Notes: generated from the letters alone by a model not told the origin. A DNA stretch of 64,000 nt from Octadecabacter dasysiphoniae (GCF_021532615.1 NZ_JAKGAQ010000003.1:310001-374000); one strand, 5' to 3'; shown: positions 9,549-19,985, counted from the first letter of the stretch. Numbers and translations are program-made.

Positions 9549-10769
9549 TCAGAAAAACGCCTGAAGACCTGTTTGCGCACGACCAAGGATCAGCGCGTGC
9601 ACATCGTGCGTGCCTTCATAGGTGTTGACCGTTTCCAGATTCACCATGTGGCGCATAATATGAAATTCATCCGAAATACCGTTGCCGCCGTGCATGTCGC
9701 GGGATGCGCGCGCCACGTCCAGCGCTTTGCCGCAGTTGTTGCGTTTCATCAGGCTGATCATTTCAGGCGCTGCGGTGCCGGCCTCCAACAGGCGGCCAAG
9801 TTGAAGCGCAGAGTGCAGGCCCAGCGTGATTTCAGTTTGCATATCGGCCAGTTTTTTCTGGAACAGCTGTGTTTGCGCCAGTGGTTTGCCGAACTGTTTG
9901 CGATCAAGCCCGTAGGTGCGCGCCGCGTGCCAGCAGAATTCCGCCGCGCCCATGACGCCCCACGCAATGCCGTAGCGCGCGCGGTTCAGACACCCGAACG
10001 GCCCCTTGAGGCCCTGAACATTTGGCAACAGCGCATCTTCGCCGACCTCAACACCGTCCATCACAATTTCGCCCGTTACGGACGCGCGCAGGGACAGTTT
10101 TCCAGCGATTTTGGGCGCACTCAGCCCCTTCATTCCTTTTTCGAGTATGAACCCGCGGATTTTACCGCCGTGGTCTTCGGATTTGGCCCAGACCACAAAC
10201 ACGTCAGCAATTGGCGCATTGGAAATCCACATCTTCGCGCCAGAGATTTTGTACCCCGTCGCGGTTTTCACGGCCTTGGTTTTCATTCCAGCCGGGTCGG
10301 ACCCGGCGTCGGGTTCTGTCAGGCCAAAACAACCGATCAGGTCGCCCGCCGCCAAACCGGGCAGGTATTTCTGGCGCTGGGCCTCTGATCCGTAGGCGTG
10401 GATCGGGTACATCACCAAGGATGACTGCACCGACATCATGGAACGGTATCCGCTGTCCACACGTTCAACTTCGCGCGCAACAAGGCCGTAGGTCACATAA
10501 CCCGCGCCAAGTCCGCCGTATTCTTCGGGGATCGTGAGGCCCAACAGGCCCGCGTCGCCCATTTCTTTGAAAATGCCTGCATCAACCGCTTCTTCGCGGT
10601 AGGCGTCGCGCACTTTGGGTTGCAGCGTAGATTGCGCAAAATCGCGTGCCGCGTCGCGCAACATGCGTTCATCTTCGCTTAGGCTGTCTTCAAGGCGCAG
10701 CGCATCGGACCAGTCAAAGGCGGCCAGATCAGGGCCAAAGCCCGATTTAATCGGTGACGACTCGTTCAT
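9549..10769 (-). CDS. gcdH: Acyl-CoA dehydrogenase, probably glutaryl-CoA dehydrogenase
   Basis: 406-aa FAD enzyme. [14 protein letters not shown] (substrate/FAD motif) and [18 protein letters not shown] are typical, and the C-terminal motif [13 protein letters not shown] supplies the catalytic glutamate. The pattern [18 protein letters not shown] at the N-terminus and [18 protein letters not shown] are close to glutaryl-CoA dehydrogenases, which decarboxylate glutaryl-CoA to crotonyl-CoA in lysine/tryptophan breakdown. I start at MNESSPIK (10769), preceded by GGGGGTCTGG; the frame stays open upstream without a ribosome site. Confidence 0.9.
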   Translation of the reverse strand: MNESSPIKSGFGPDLAAFDWSDALRLEDSLSEDERMLRDAARDFAQSTLQPKVRDAYREEAVDAGIFKEMGDAGLLGLTIPEEYGGLGAGYVTYGLVAREVERVDSGYRSMMSVQSSLVMYPIHAYGSEAQRQKYLPGLAAGDLIGCFGLTEPDAGSDPAGMKTKAVKTATGYKISGAKMWISNAPIADVFVVWAKSEDHGGKIRGFILEKGMKGLSAPKIAGKLSLRASVTGEIVMDGVEVGEDALLPNVQGLKGPFGCLNRARYGIAWGVMGAAEFCWHAARTYGLDRKQFGKPLAQTQLFQKKLADMQTEITLGLHSALQLGRLLEAGTAAPEMISLMKRNNCGKALDVARASRDMHGGNGISDEFHIMRHMVNLETVNTYEGTHDVHALILGRAQTGLQAFF

Positions 10770-10881
10770 TCCAGACCCCCATTTATGTTCCCTTAACTTA
10801 GCTTGAACAGACGCGCCGGACAATGCGTGCCTTGACCTAAGGGGTTTCACATGCAGCTTTAGGAAACAAAGGGGACGTTTC

Positions 10882-11781
10882 ATGCAAACCATTGACGATG
10901 TGCAAACAGCTTTGGGCGAACAAGGCTACATTTGCGGGCGATCCTTGGCGACGGTGGTGTTCTTGTCCCAGACATTGGGACGCCCGCTGTTTCTTGAGGG
11001 GGAAGCCGGCACAGGCAAGACCGAGATCGCCAAAGCCATCGCCGCGTCGTTGGGGCGGCGGTTGATCCGGCTGCAATGCTACGAAGGGTTGGACGCGTCA
11101 TCGGCGTTGTATGAATGGAATTTCGCCGAACAAATGATCGCAATCCGCACAGCCGAGGCTGCGGGCGGGGCCGACCGTGCCGCGCTCAAATCTGAATTGT
11201 TCACTGAGGAATTTTTGATTGAACGTCCGCTGTTGCAGGCCATGCGCCCGCAACCGGGCGGTGCGCCTGTGTTGTTAATCGATGAAATTGACCGAACAGA
11301 CGAACCGTTTGAGGCGTTCCTGCTTGAGGCGCTGTCAGATTTTCAGGTCACAATCCCCGAACTGGGCACGATCAAAGCACCGCAAGCCCCCATTGTTATC
11401 CTGACGTCCAACCGCACCCGCGAAGTGCATGACGCACTGAAACGTCGCTGCCTGTATCACTGGGTCGACTACCCCGATTTTGACCGCGAGATGGAGATTT
11501 TGGCCGCCCGCGCGCCAGATGCATCCCTTGCGTTGTCGCGCGAAGTGGTCGCGTTCGTGCAGCGCTTGCGCGGCGAAGACCTGTTCAAAAAACCCGGTGT
11601 TGCGGAAACAATTGATTGGGCGAAATGCCTGTTGGCGCTGGATGTGATTAACCTGTCACCCGAAGTGATCAGCGACACCTTGGGCGCGATCCTGAAATAT
11701 CAGGACGATATTCAAGCCCTGCAAGGGTCGGCCGCTAAACGTATTCTGGACGAAGCACGGGCCGATCTGGACGCCGCGTGA
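10882..11781 (+). CDS. MoxR-family AAA+ ATPase (CoxD type)
   Basis: 299-aa AAA+ ATPase with Walker A GEAGTGKT at 40-47, Walker B VLLIDEID at 130-137 and sensor 1 in LTSNRTRE. Proteins of this group act with a von Willebrand factor A partner as chaperones maturing metalloenzymes or complexes. The partner follows directly, with the stop and next start overlapping as TGATG. In carbon monoxide dehydrogenase clusters the pair is CoxD-CoxE; no molybdenum hydroxylase gene is in this window, so the client is unknown. Confidence 0.9.
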   Translation: MQTIDDVQTALGEQGYICGRSLATVVFLSQTLGRPLFLEGEAGTGKTEIAKAIAASLGRRLIRLQCYEGLDASSALYEWNFAEQMIAIRTAEAAGGADRAALKSELFTEEFLIERPLLQAMRPQPGGAPVLLIDEIDRTDEPFEAFLLEALSDFQVTIPELGTIKAPQAPIVILTSNRTREVHDALKRRCLYHWVDYPDFDREMEILAARAPDASLALSREVVAFVQRLRGEDLFKKPGVAETIDWAKCLLALDVINLSPEVISDTLGAILKYQDDIQALQGSAAKRILDEARADLDAA

Positions 11782-13031
11782 TGGATTTTCCGGCCCGCGA
11801 TGTGCCCGAAGACGGCAAACTGGCCAACAACATCACACATTTCGCACGCGCACTGCGCAAGGCGGGGCTGCCGATTGGAACGGGGCGGGTTCTTGACGCG
11901 ATTGAGGCGGTCAACGCTGCGGGTTTTACAAAGCGGCAAGACTTTTTCTACACGCTTCAGGCCTGTTTCGTCAGTCGGCCCGAACACCGCGCCGTGTTTG
12001 CGCAGGTGTTCCGACTGTATTGGCGCGACCCGCAATACCTTGAACATATGATGTCGTTGCTTTTGCCTGCGTTGCACGGCGTTCAGGAAGATCGCGCTGC
12101 CAAACCTGCCGAAAAGCGCGCGGCCGAGGCGCTGCTGGACGGATCACAAACCCCCGAACCACAGGAGGCACCCAAGGAAGACGAGATCGAGATTGAAATC
12201 GACGCCGCACAAACCGTTTCAGTGTCGGAAAGGCTGCGCAGTCTGGATTTCGAACAGATGAGCACGCAGGAAATGGCACAGGCAAAACGCATTCTATCGA
12301 CGCTTCGCTTGCCCATAAAACCTCTACCGTCGCGGCGCACGAAAGGAGGGGCCGGGCCGCTGCCGGATTGGCGCCAAACCCTGCGGATCGCCAACAGACG
12401 GGGCGGCGAAATCACAACCTTCGCCACCAAGGCGCGGCGCACACGTGCGCCCAACCTCGTTGTGTTGTGCGATATTTCTGGTTCGATGTCGTCTTACAGC
12501 CGTGCGGTTTTGCATTTCGTTCACACGGTGGCCAATCAGAACGGTGAAGACTGGGGCGCGGTGCATGCGTTTACGTTTGGCACGCGGCTGACCAACATCA
12601 CCCGCCATCTGCGCACCCGTGATGTAGATGCCGCGCTGGCCGCTGCTGGTGCGCAGGCGCAAGATTGGGAAGGCGGGACAAGGATCGGCGCGTGTTTGGC
12701 GCAGTTCAATCGTGACTGGTCACGGCGCGTTTTGGGGCAGGGTGCCTGCGTGGTGTTGATCACTGACGGCTTGGATCGCGATGACGGTGATGTCTTGGCC
12801 AAGTCGATGCAGCGATTGGGGCTGTCTGCACGTCAAGTCATCTGGCTTAACCCCTTGATGCGCTGGGCAGATTTTGCACCCAAGGCGGGCGGGATACGCG
12901 CGATGCTACCCCATGTCAGTAGCTTTCGTGCGGGCCACAACATCGCATCGCTACAAGGGCTGGCGGCGGCCATTTCAGACCCGCGCGACAGTGGCGACAA
13001 AGCCAGAATGATGGCGTTAATGCGCGACTAG
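11781..13031 (+). CDS. VWA-domain protein, CoxE type
   Basis: 416-aa partner of the preceding MoxR ATPase. An N-terminal helical part (1-100) is followed by an acidic, proline-containing linker (110-145, DEIEIEID), then a VWA domain whose metal-binding MIDAS motif DISGSMSSYS sits at 231-240, with the later VLITDGLDRDDGD. The ATG overlaps the stop of the ATPase; a GTG one codon earlier is possible. Tight coupling supports a two-component chaperone whose target is encoded elsewhere. Confidence 0.88.
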   Translation: MDFPARDVPEDGKLANNITHFARALRKAGLPIGTGRVLDAIEAVNAAGFTKRQDFFYTLQACFVSRPEHRAVFAQVFRLYWRDPQYLEHMMSLLLPALHGVQEDRAAKPAEKRAAEALLDGSQTPEPQEAPKEDEIEIEIDAAQTVSVSERLRSLDFEQMSTQEMAQAKRILSTLRLPIKPLPSRRTKGGAGPLPDWRQTLRIANRRGGEITTFATKARRTRAPNLVVLCDISGSMSSYSRAVLHFVHTVANQNGEDWGAVHAFTFGTRLTNITRHLRTRDVDAALAAAGAQAQDWEGGTRIGACLAQFNRDWSRRVLGQGACVVLITDGLDRDDGDVLAKSMQRLGLSARQVIWLNPLMRWADFAPKAGGIRAMLPHVSSFRAGHNIASLQGLAAAISDPRDSGDKARMMALMRD

Positions 13032-13059
13032 TCTGGCAAAGCACCCGGATGCGCCCTAA

Positions 13060-13077
13060 GTAAACACATCTGTTTAG
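13060..13077. promoter_or_regulatory. Palindromic operator candidate before the Atm1-type exporter
   Basis: The sequence GTAAACACATCTGTTTAG contains a perfect 6-bp inverted repeat TAAACA/TGTTTA spaced by 4 bases, 13 bases before the ATG of the ABC exporter. It resembles the site at 20079-20096 in half-site, spacing and right flank (GTTTAGATxAAAGAAT in both). Overlap with the promoter or leader suggests repressor control, perhaps by a TetR-like protein; this is inference. Confidence 0.45.
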
Positions 13078-13090
13078 ATGAAAGAATTTC

Positions 13091-14908
13091 ATGCGCCGAC
13101 TGACCAAGACTTCTGCAAATCTCAATGACGACAAAGTTCAAGGCTGGAAGGTCATCAATCGGGTCATCCCGTATTTGTGGCCAGCCGACCAGCTGTGGGT
13201 GAAACAGCGTGTTGTGGCCGCCCTTTCGGTGCTGTTTCTGGCCAAGCTGATCGCGGTGGGCACGCCGATTTTGTACAAAGGCGCGGTTGATGCGTTGGCG
13301 GGCGAAGGGTCGGCGTCCATGCTCGCGATTGGTGCTGTCGGTCTGACGGTGGCCTATGGATTTGCGCGTTTGATGAACGTTGGGTTCCAACAGCTGCGCG
13401 ATGTAATTTTCGCGCGCGTCGGTCAACGTGCGCTACGTGCCCTCGCGCTTGAGACGTTCACGCACATTCATCGCCTGTCCATGCGCTATCACATCACGCG
13501 TAAAACCGGTGGGCTTAGCCGGATCATTGAACGCGGGGTAAAGGGTGTTGAATTCCTCCTGCGCTTCTTGCTGTTTTCCATCGGTCCGCTTGTTCTTGAG
13601 CTGTTGATGATCTCGGTCGTTTTGTTTTTCTTGTTTGATGTCTGGTACTTGGCCGTCGTTGTCGGCACGATTGCGCTTTATATCTGGTTTACATTCACCG
13701 TCACCGAATGGCGCGTGAAAATCCGTAAGGAGATGAATGATCAGGACACGGACGCAAACCAGAAGGCGATCGATAGCCTGCTGAACTTTGAGACTGTGAA
13801 ATACTTTGGCGCCGAAACCCGCGAGGCAGAGCGCTATGACGGCGCGATGGAACAATACGTTGCTGCCGCGCTGAAGACGTCATATTCGCTGGCGTTTTTG
13901 AACTTTGGTCAGTCGGTGTTGATCACGGGTGGCTTGGTCGTTGTGATGGTCATGGCCGCGATGGGTGTTCAAAGCGGTGCGTTGACCGTCGGCGATTTTG
14001 TGATGGTCAATGCCTACATGATCCAGATTACGATGCCGCTGAATTTCCTTGGCACAGTGTATCGCGAAATCCGGCAGGCCTTGGTCGATATGGGGGAAAT
14101 GTTTGATCTTCTCGAACAGCCCGCAGAAGTGAACGACAAACCCGATGCCACCGTGCTGGACGTGCAAGGCGGGGACATTCTGTTTGACGGGGTGTTCTTT
14201 GGATATGACGCCGCGCGCCCGATCCTGAAGGGCATCGATTTGTCCGTGCCTGCGGGGCAAACCGTGGCTATTGTTGGGTCTTCGGGGTCGGGTAAATCGA
14301 CCATCGGGCGGCTGTTGTTCCGGTTTTATGATGTGGGTGAGGGCGCAATCCGTATTGATGGGCAAGATTTGCGGGATGTGACGCAACACAGCTTGCACGC
14401 GCAGATCGGTGTCGTGCCGCAAGACACGGTGCTGTTTAACGACACGATCCGATACAACATCGCCTATGGGCGCGACGGGGCCAGTTTTGACGATATCAAG
14501 TCCGCGGCAAAGGCAGCGAAAATTCATGACTTCATCGAAAGCCTGCCGGACGGGTATGAAACGACCGTAGGGGAACGTGGGCTGAAACTGTCGGGTGGTG
14601 AAAAACAGCGCGTTGGCATTGCGCGCACGCTGCTGAAGGACCCACCGATCCTTATCTTGGACGAAGCGACGAGCGCGCTGGACACCGAGACCGAGATGGA
14701 GATCCAGAACGAGCTGAAGGGTCTTGGCCAAGGGCGGACGGTTGTGACCATCGCCCACCGTCTGTCCACGATTGCGGATGCGGATCGTATTGTCGTTCTT
14801 GAAGACGGTGTGATTGTTGAACAGGGCACCCATGACGCGCTGCTGCAAACCGATGGACGCTATGCGCATTTGTGGCATCGCCAACAACAAGATGAAGTCG
14901 CCGCATAA
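13091..14908 (+). CDS. Atm1-type ABC exporter (fused permease-ATPase)
   Basis: 605-aa half-transporter of the ABCB7/Atm1 family, which exports glutathione-linked sulfur or metal conjugates. Six membrane helices span roughly 40-330, with the family motif NFETVKYFG at 232-240. The nucleotide-binding domain has Walker A GSSGSGKS at 396-403, signature LSGGEKQRVGIART, Walker B ILILDEATSALD and H-loop IAHRLST. It starts 60 bases after the VWA gene, behind its own palindromic site, so it may be separately controlled. The substrate is not predictable from sequence alone. Confidence 0.92.
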   Translation: MRRLTKTSANLNDDKVQGWKVINRVIPYLWPADQLWVKQRVVAALSVLFLAKLIAVGTPILYKGAVDALAGEGSASMLAIGAVGLTVAYGFARLMNVGFQQLRDVIFARVGQRALRALALETFTHIHRLSMRYHITRKTGGLSRIIERGVKGVEFLLRFLLFSIGPLVLELLMISVVLFFLFDVWYLAVVVGTIALYIWFTFTVTEWRVKIRKEMNDQDTDANQKAIDSLLNFETVKYFGAETREAERYDGAMEQYVAAALKTSYSLAFLNFGQSVLITGGLVVVMVMAAMGVQSGALTVGDFVMVNAYMIQITMPLNFLGTVYREIRQALVDMGEMFDLLEQPAEVNDKPDATVLDVQGGDILFDGVFFGYDAARPILKGIDLSVPAGQTVAIVGSSGSGKSTIGRLLFRFYDVGEGAIRIDGQDLRDVTQHSLHAQIGVVPQDTVLFNDTIRYNIAYGRDGASFDDIKSAAKAAKIHDFIESLPDGYETTVGERGLKLSGGEKQRVGIARTLLKDPPILILDEATSALDTETEMEIQNELKGLGQGRTVVTIAHRLSTIADADRIVVLEDGVIVEQGTHDALLQTDGRYAHLWHRQQQDEVAA

Positions 14909-14984
14909 AAGACAAGCGGATCACGGACGCCGCTGTTTGGCTGCGCCAAATGCGCCCCGCCCGCCGACCCGGATGCAGCACCGA

Positions 14985-15018
14985 AAAAAGGCCACCCGAA
15001 TGAACGGGTGGCCTTTTG
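14985..15018. terminator. Bidirectional intrinsic terminator
   Basis: A stem of GGCCACCCG and CGGGTGGCC around a short loop is flanked by an A-run on the left and a T-run on the right. It lies between the convergent ends of the Atm1-type exporter (plus) and the RND pump (minus), so it can serve both. Confidence 0.85.
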
Positions 15019-18000
15019 TTATTCTGCGGCTTTCATCGGCGCGATCACCGGTTCGGGTTGGGCCGTGAACGGCTCGTCCTCCCAGATGATTTCAGGCGCT
15101 TTGACGCGCTTTGCCTCGCGGTTGAGGGCCCAATCTTGTGCGGCGCGGCTCGATGTGCCCATGGACATCTTTGCGAACAATTGTGCGGCCCAACGGGCGT
15201 AGGTCGTCACCCAGACGCGCAGCGCCAACATGGACGGTGTGAACACCAGCGTCAGCACCGTCGCGATGCCAAGGCCGAAGACCACGGCCGTCGCAAGTTG
15301 TTTCCACCACAGCGACGTCGGGCTGTCGACCGAGAAACCGCCGCCAATGAAATCCAGCGACAAGCCAAACATCATCGGCGCAAGACCTGCCATTGTTGTG
15401 ATTGTGGTCAGCAACACGGGGCGAATGCGGTCTTCTGCGGTCCGGGTGATCGCCTCGGTCCTTGGCATGTATTTTTCGTATTCTTGGTAGGTGTCAATCA
15501 GAACAATGTTGTTGTTCACCACGATCCCTGCCAGGGCCACGATGCCCGTGCCTGTCATGATGATCGAAAACGCCTGATCCATGACCAACATGCCGATCAG
15601 CACGCCAGTGGTTGATAGAATGACGGCGAGCAGTACGAGGATCGAATTATAGATCGAGTTGAATTGTGCCAACAGGATGATGAACATCAGACCCAACGCG
15701 CCTGCAAAGGCCTGGGACAGGAACGCACCGGATTCGGCTTGGTCTTCTTGATCGCCGGTCCATTCATAGCTGACAGAGGCGGGCAGGGGGTTGGTGTCGA
15801 GCCAGGATGTGATCTCTGCGATCCGCTCGTTTCCATTTACCGCCACCGGCAGGGCGTCGCCATCTGTGATCGCTGTTTGGACTGCGGCCACCGAGGGGGC
15901 GTCGTTCAATGTCACGACTTCGAAGATTGTGCCGTCTGTGGTTTCAATCGTGCGGCTGGCATCGTCGACAGTTTCATCATCTTGAAGTTCGCGAAACAGG
16001 CCCAATACAGAAAGATCGTCGCCTTCGCCTGTCGTGAATTTTGTCAGTCCGGGGTCGACGTCGGCCTTAACGTCAAAATAGCGCGACTGGTCGATGCGGT
16101 CGATCTGCGCCAGTTCTGGGACGGGCGTACGGGTGATGAAGTTGGACAGCGGGATAAGGCCGGACGCGGTGCGCACGCGCAGGCTGTCCAACGTGGACAA
16201 TACGCGGTCGGATTCGGGCAGGCGGACGCGGATTTCGATTTCCTCGTCGCTGGTATCCACGCGCATGGTATCCAGCAGGATGCCGCGCGTGACCAGTTGA
16301 ACCATACCGCCCACGGTGGCGACGTTCGCGCCGTAACGCCCTGCTTTTTCAACGTCGACGTCGATCTGCCAGTCGATACCGGGCAGGGGGCGGCTGTCTT
16401 CGATCAGGCGCAGGCCTGTGGTGCGGTCAAACTGCGCGCGGGCAGTTGCAGTCGCGTCTTGTAGGTCCAGCCAATTGTCGCCGGACAGGCGCAAGTGGAC
16501 GGGTTTGGCTGCTGCCGGGCCGCGCGACAGGTTCAAAATCTCGGTGCGAACGCCGGGCAATGTGGATAGATTGGCAGTCAGCCGATCAAGGATTGTGTCG
16601 CCGTCCAGTGTGGCCAAATCAATGTCATTGGCACGTGCAAACGCGGGGCGGTCATCCCATGGGATCAGTTCGATCTGCAGCTGGCCGATGGTGTCTTTGG
16701 GGCCTTCGCCGCCGCCTGTGTTCTGGTTCAAACCGCCTGCACCTGCGAAAGCGAAAACAGATTGAATGCCTGCTTCTTGCAGGGCGATTTCTTCGGCTTG
16801 GGCGACGATTGCGTCTTTTTCGCGGATGCTCAGATTGCCGCGGGCTTGAACGTAAACGATGGCTTGTTCGGGTTCGCTGTCTACGAAGAATTCAACGCCA
16901 TTGTTGTTCGCCCCGAAGTAGGTGAACGTCGTCATGACGGCGAAAACGATGCCTGCGATGGACACGATCGGCATGATCGGGTTGCCCGCGATGAAATGGA
17001 TCAATCGCCCGAACAAAGACCGGCGATACCCGGCGTTGATCTTTTTGGCGGGGCGTTCAATGCGCGCTGCGCCCACCGCGATGGACACCGCAATAGTGCC
17101 GAGAAGGAACAGGATCATCCCCGAAAGGGACGCGAAAAAGCTGCCCTCGACCTGTTCACCCGTGAGGTAGCCGGGGTTCAGCGTCATCATGGCGCCGATG
17201 AAAACCATCATGATCGCGGGGAACACGAGGGCGACATTGACCAGCCAAGGCAGACGCGCCTTCAACACGTCTGATGCGCCCGCAAAGGCGTTGGACATAC
17301 GGCCTGTAACACCACCCAGAACGGGCAGATAGATCAGCGCCACGATAAGGGACGCAGACAGCACGAAGATAATTGTGACGGGCAACATACCCATGAACTG
17401 GCCGGGCACACCGGGCCAGAACAGCATCGGCAAAAACGCACACAGCGTGGTCGCCGTGGATGAAACGATGGGCCAGAACATGCGTTTGGCCGCATCCGTG
17501 TAGGATTGCATCGGGCCTGCGCCTTCTTTCATGCGTTTGTCAGCGTATTCGACGACCACAATCGCACCGTCCACCAACATTCCCACAGCGAGGATCAGGC
17601 CGAACATCACGATATTGGAAATGGTAATTTCCATCACGGCGAGGAAGGCAAAACACAACAGGAAGGATGTAGGAATAGCAAAACCGACCAGCAGGGCGGG
17701 GCGTGTGCCAAGGGCGGCCAGCACCACAATCATCACCAGCGCAATCGCCGTCAACACGGACCCTTCGAGCTGGCGAACCATGGAATCCACGTTGCGGGAT
17801 TGGTCGTTTGACACGCCAACCTGCACGGCGTCCTTAAGGTCTTGGGGCCATGCGTCGACCTCGGCCTCAATCAGGGCGCGCACTTCGGCGGCGGTGTCGA
17901 TCAGGTTGAAACCACGGCGTTTGACCACCTGAAGCGCGACGGTGGTTGTGCCGTTAAAACGGGCGGTGGATGTGCGATCTTCGAACGTCAGGCGGATTTC

Positions 18001-18774
18001 AGCGAGGTCCCCCAGCGTGATAACGCGGTCCCCGTTGGTCTTAACGGGTAGGTCGTAAATGTCGCGAGGTTCGTCAAAGGACGACGGAATCTTGACGGCG
18101 AAAGACCCTTGTTCAGTCTCGACTTCACCAGCTGCAATCAGCAGGTTGTTTTGTGTGACGACGTCAATCAATTCGCCTGCCGTGACGTTGTACGCCTCAA
18201 GCTTAAGGGGGTCGATAATCACTTCGATCATCTCTTCGCGCTGGCCGGTCAGTGCGGCCTCCAACACGCCTTCGACGCCCTCAACGGTCTCTTGCAGGTC
18301 TTCGGCCACGCGGATCAGCGTGCGCTCGGGCACGTTGCCTGTCAGGTTGACGATGACGATCGGGAATTCAGAAAAGTTGATTTCGTTGATGGAATAATTG
18401 TCCGCACCCGATGGAAACTGCCCTTCGACTTTGGTCATCGCGTCGCGGATATCAGCCATGATTTCGGTCTTGTTCCAGCCAAAATCAAATTCGAGCGCGA
18501 CGCCCGCGTACCCTTCCGAGGCGGTGGCCGTCATGGTTTTCAGCCCGTCGAGGTCCTGAAGTTCGGCCTCCATCGGTTTGACCAAAAGGGTTTCGCTATC
18601 CTCAGCAGAGATTCCGGGGAATGGAACGGACACAAAAATCACGGGGATTTCGATGTCAGGCTCACCCTCTTTGGGGAGACCGAAATAAGCCATGCCACCC
18701 GCCAGCAAAGACAGGCAGATAAAGGCGATGACCATGCGCGCGCGTGATGCGGCGACGTCGACGATCCTCATCAT
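15019..18774 (-). CDS. RND efflux transporter, inner-membrane pump subunit
   Basis: 1251-aa RND pump driven by the proton gradient. The start of helix 1 (MMRIVDVAASRARMVIAF), the porter-domain segments and the TM4 motif GMLVDGAIVVVEYADK are typical; only the first of the two AcrB TM4 aspartates is present (VDG instead of VDD). It is about 200 residues longer than AcrB, largely from an extra hydrophobic stretch in the central linker (roughly 500-600) and longer loops. It overlaps its adaptor gene by four bases (ATGA). No outer-membrane channel gene is adjacent. Substrate unknown. Confidence 0.92.
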   Translation of the reverse strand: MMRIVDVAASRARMVIAFICLSLLAGGMAYFGLPKEGEPDIEIPVIFVSVPFPGISAEDSETLLVKPMEAELQDLDGLKTMTATASEGYAGVALEFDFGWNKTEIMADIRDAMTKVEGQFPSGADNYSINEINFSEFPIVIVNLTGNVPERTLIRVAEDLQETVEGVEGVLEAALTGQREEMIEVIIDPLKLEAYNVTAGELIDVVTQNNLLIAAGEVETEQGSFAVKIPSSFDEPRDIYDLPVKTNGDRVITLGDLAEIRLTFEDRTSTARFNGTTTVALQVVKRRGFNLIDTAAEVRALIEAEVDAWPQDLKDAVQVGVSNDQSRNVDSMVRQLEGSVLTAIALVMIVVLAALGTRPALLVGFAIPTSFLLCFAFLAVMEITISNIVMFGLILAVGMLVDGAIVVVEYADKRMKEGAGPMQSYTDAAKRMFWPIVSSTATTLCAFLPMLFWPGVPGQFMGMLPVTIIFVLSASLIVALIYLPVLGGVTGRMSNAFAGASDVLKARLPWLVNVALVFPAIMMVFIGAMMTLNPGYLTGEQVEGSFFASLSGMILFLLGTIAVSIAVGAARIERPAKKINAGYRRSLFGRLIHFIAGNPIMPIVSIAGIVFAVMTTFTYFGANNNGVEFFVDSEPEQAIVYVQARGNLSIREKDAIVAQAEEIALQEAGIQSVFAFAGAGGLNQNTGGGEGPKDTIGQLQIELIPWDDRPAFARANDIDLATLDGDTILDRLTANLSTLPGVRTEILNLSRGPAAAKPVHLRLSGDNWLDLQDATATARAQFDRTTGLRLIEDSRPLPGIDWQIDVDVEKAGRYGANVATVGGMVQLVTRGILLDTMRVDTSDEEIEIRVRLPESDRVLSTLDSLRVRTASGLIPLSNFITRTPVPELAQIDRIDQSRYFDVKADVDPGLTKFTTGEGDDLSVLGLFRELQDDETVDDASRTIETTDGTIFEVVTLNDAPSVAAVQTAITDGDALPVAVNGNERIAEITSWLDTNPLPASVSYEWTGDQEDQAESGAFLSQAFAGALGLMFIILLAQFNSIYNSILVLLAVILSTTGVLIGMLVMDQAFSIIMTGTGIVALAGIVVNNNIVLIDTYQEYEKYMPRTEAITRTAEDRIRPVLLTTITTMAGLAPMMFGLSLDFIGGGFSVDSPTSLWWKQLATAVVFGLGIATVLTLVFTPSMLALRVWVTTYARWAAQLFAKMSMGTSSRAAQDWALNREAKRVKAPEIIWEDEPFTAQPEPVIAPMKAAE

Positions 18775-19985
18775 CCGTCAGCCTCCTGTTGCATTGTCGG
18801 GATGACGGGCACGCCGTCAGTGACGTATTCTTGGCCCACGACGATCACATCAACACTGTCGGGCAGTCCAGCCACCCAGATGCCATCAACTGTATCGCGC
18901 AGGATGGTTACGGGCAAGAAACGGGCGATGTTACCTTCGCCAACAACGCGCACGCCAATCGTACCTTCGTTATCAAGGGTCAACGCTGAGGCGGGCATCA
19001 GGTGTGCAAGGCGCCCGTCAGAGGCCACAAGGATCTCGGCGGTTTGGCCATCACTGATTTGCATGTCCTGGTTGGGAACGCGGACTTCGACGCGGAACGT
19101 GCGGGTCAACTCATCCGCAGATCGGGACAGGAATGTTACTTGGCCGACAACTTCGTCGCCATTTGTCAAACGCGCACCTGCCATGGCACCAACAGTTATC
19201 TGACCGACTGTGGATTCTGGCACGAACCCGACAAGTTTGATGGGATCAAGTTGGATGATCGTGGCACATGGCGCACCGGGTTGCATCAATGTGCCAAGCT
19301 CCGTGGTGTCAGATTCCAGCAGTCCGGAAAACGGTGCGGTGATATCGAGGCTTTCAATCTCACGCTCAATCGCGGCGACACCGGCGAGCGCGGCTTCAAT
19401 GCCTGCCTGCGCGGATGTTACACCACTTGCGGCGCGCTGTACGCCAGCATTCGCAGCCTCAAGCGTGGCCTCGGCGCTGATCAGGCGGGTTTCGGATGCA
19501 AATCCGTCTTCTGACAAACGACGGGCGGCATTAAGGTTGATTTCCGCCTCGCGGACGCGCGCGTTGGCTTCCGCGATGGAGGCTTGTGCTTCCGGGATGC
19601 GGCCCCGTGCCTCTGTTAGGCGGGCTTTCGCCTCATCTAGTTGGGCGGCGCGCGTGCCGGGGTCAAGCTGGCACATCAGATCGCCTTCTTGCACGAACGC
19701 ACCCTTGCGGATCGGTTCAGAAATCACTTGGCCGGACGTTTCGGATGCCACAGTCACCTGACGCGCCGCTTCGGTGCGGCCGCGCAGAATGACGGCTGTA
19801 TCGACGGTTTCGGCGACACTGGATTTCGCCACGACGCTGACTGGATCGATAACATCGTCAACTTGGGATGTGTTGATCGTGTCGGGGTTCACTTGGGCAA
19901 AGGCCATCAGGGCCTCACGCTCAAACACCAGCGCGTATAATGTAAGCGACACAACGACCGCGGTGAATAAAGGCATAAAACGCAT
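18771..19985 (-). CDS. RND efflux periplasmic adaptor (HlyD/AcrA family)
   Basis: 404-aa membrane fusion protein. The N-terminal hydrophobic segment (3-22) anchors it; there is no lipobox cysteine. The lipoyl half-motif GQVISEPIRKGAFVQEGD near 90-107 is followed by an Ala/Glu-rich helical hairpin (about 112-205), the second lipoyl half (ITAPFSGLLESDTTELG) and beta-barrel and membrane-proximal domains. First gene of the RND operon; upstream lies an operator-like palindrome at 20079-20096. Confidence 0.92.
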   Translation of the reverse strand: MRFMPLFTAVVVSLTLYALVFEREALMAFAQVNPDTINTSQVDDVIDPVSVVAKSSVAETVDTAVILRGRTEAARQVTVASETSGQVISEPIRKGAFVQEGDLMCQLDPGTRAAQLDEAKARLTEARGRIPEAQASIAEANARVREAEINLNAARRLSEDGFASETRLISAEATLEAANAGVQRAASGVTSAQAGIEAALAGVAAIEREIESLDITAPFSGLLESDTTELGTLMQPGAPCATIIQLDPIKLVGFVPESTVGQITVGAMAGARLTNGDEVVGQVTFLSRSADELTRTFRVEVRVPNQDMQISDGQTAEILVASDGRLAHLMPASALTLDNEGTIGVRVVGEGNIARFLPVTILRDTVDGIWVAGLPDSVDVIVVGQEYVTDGVPVIPTMQQEADG

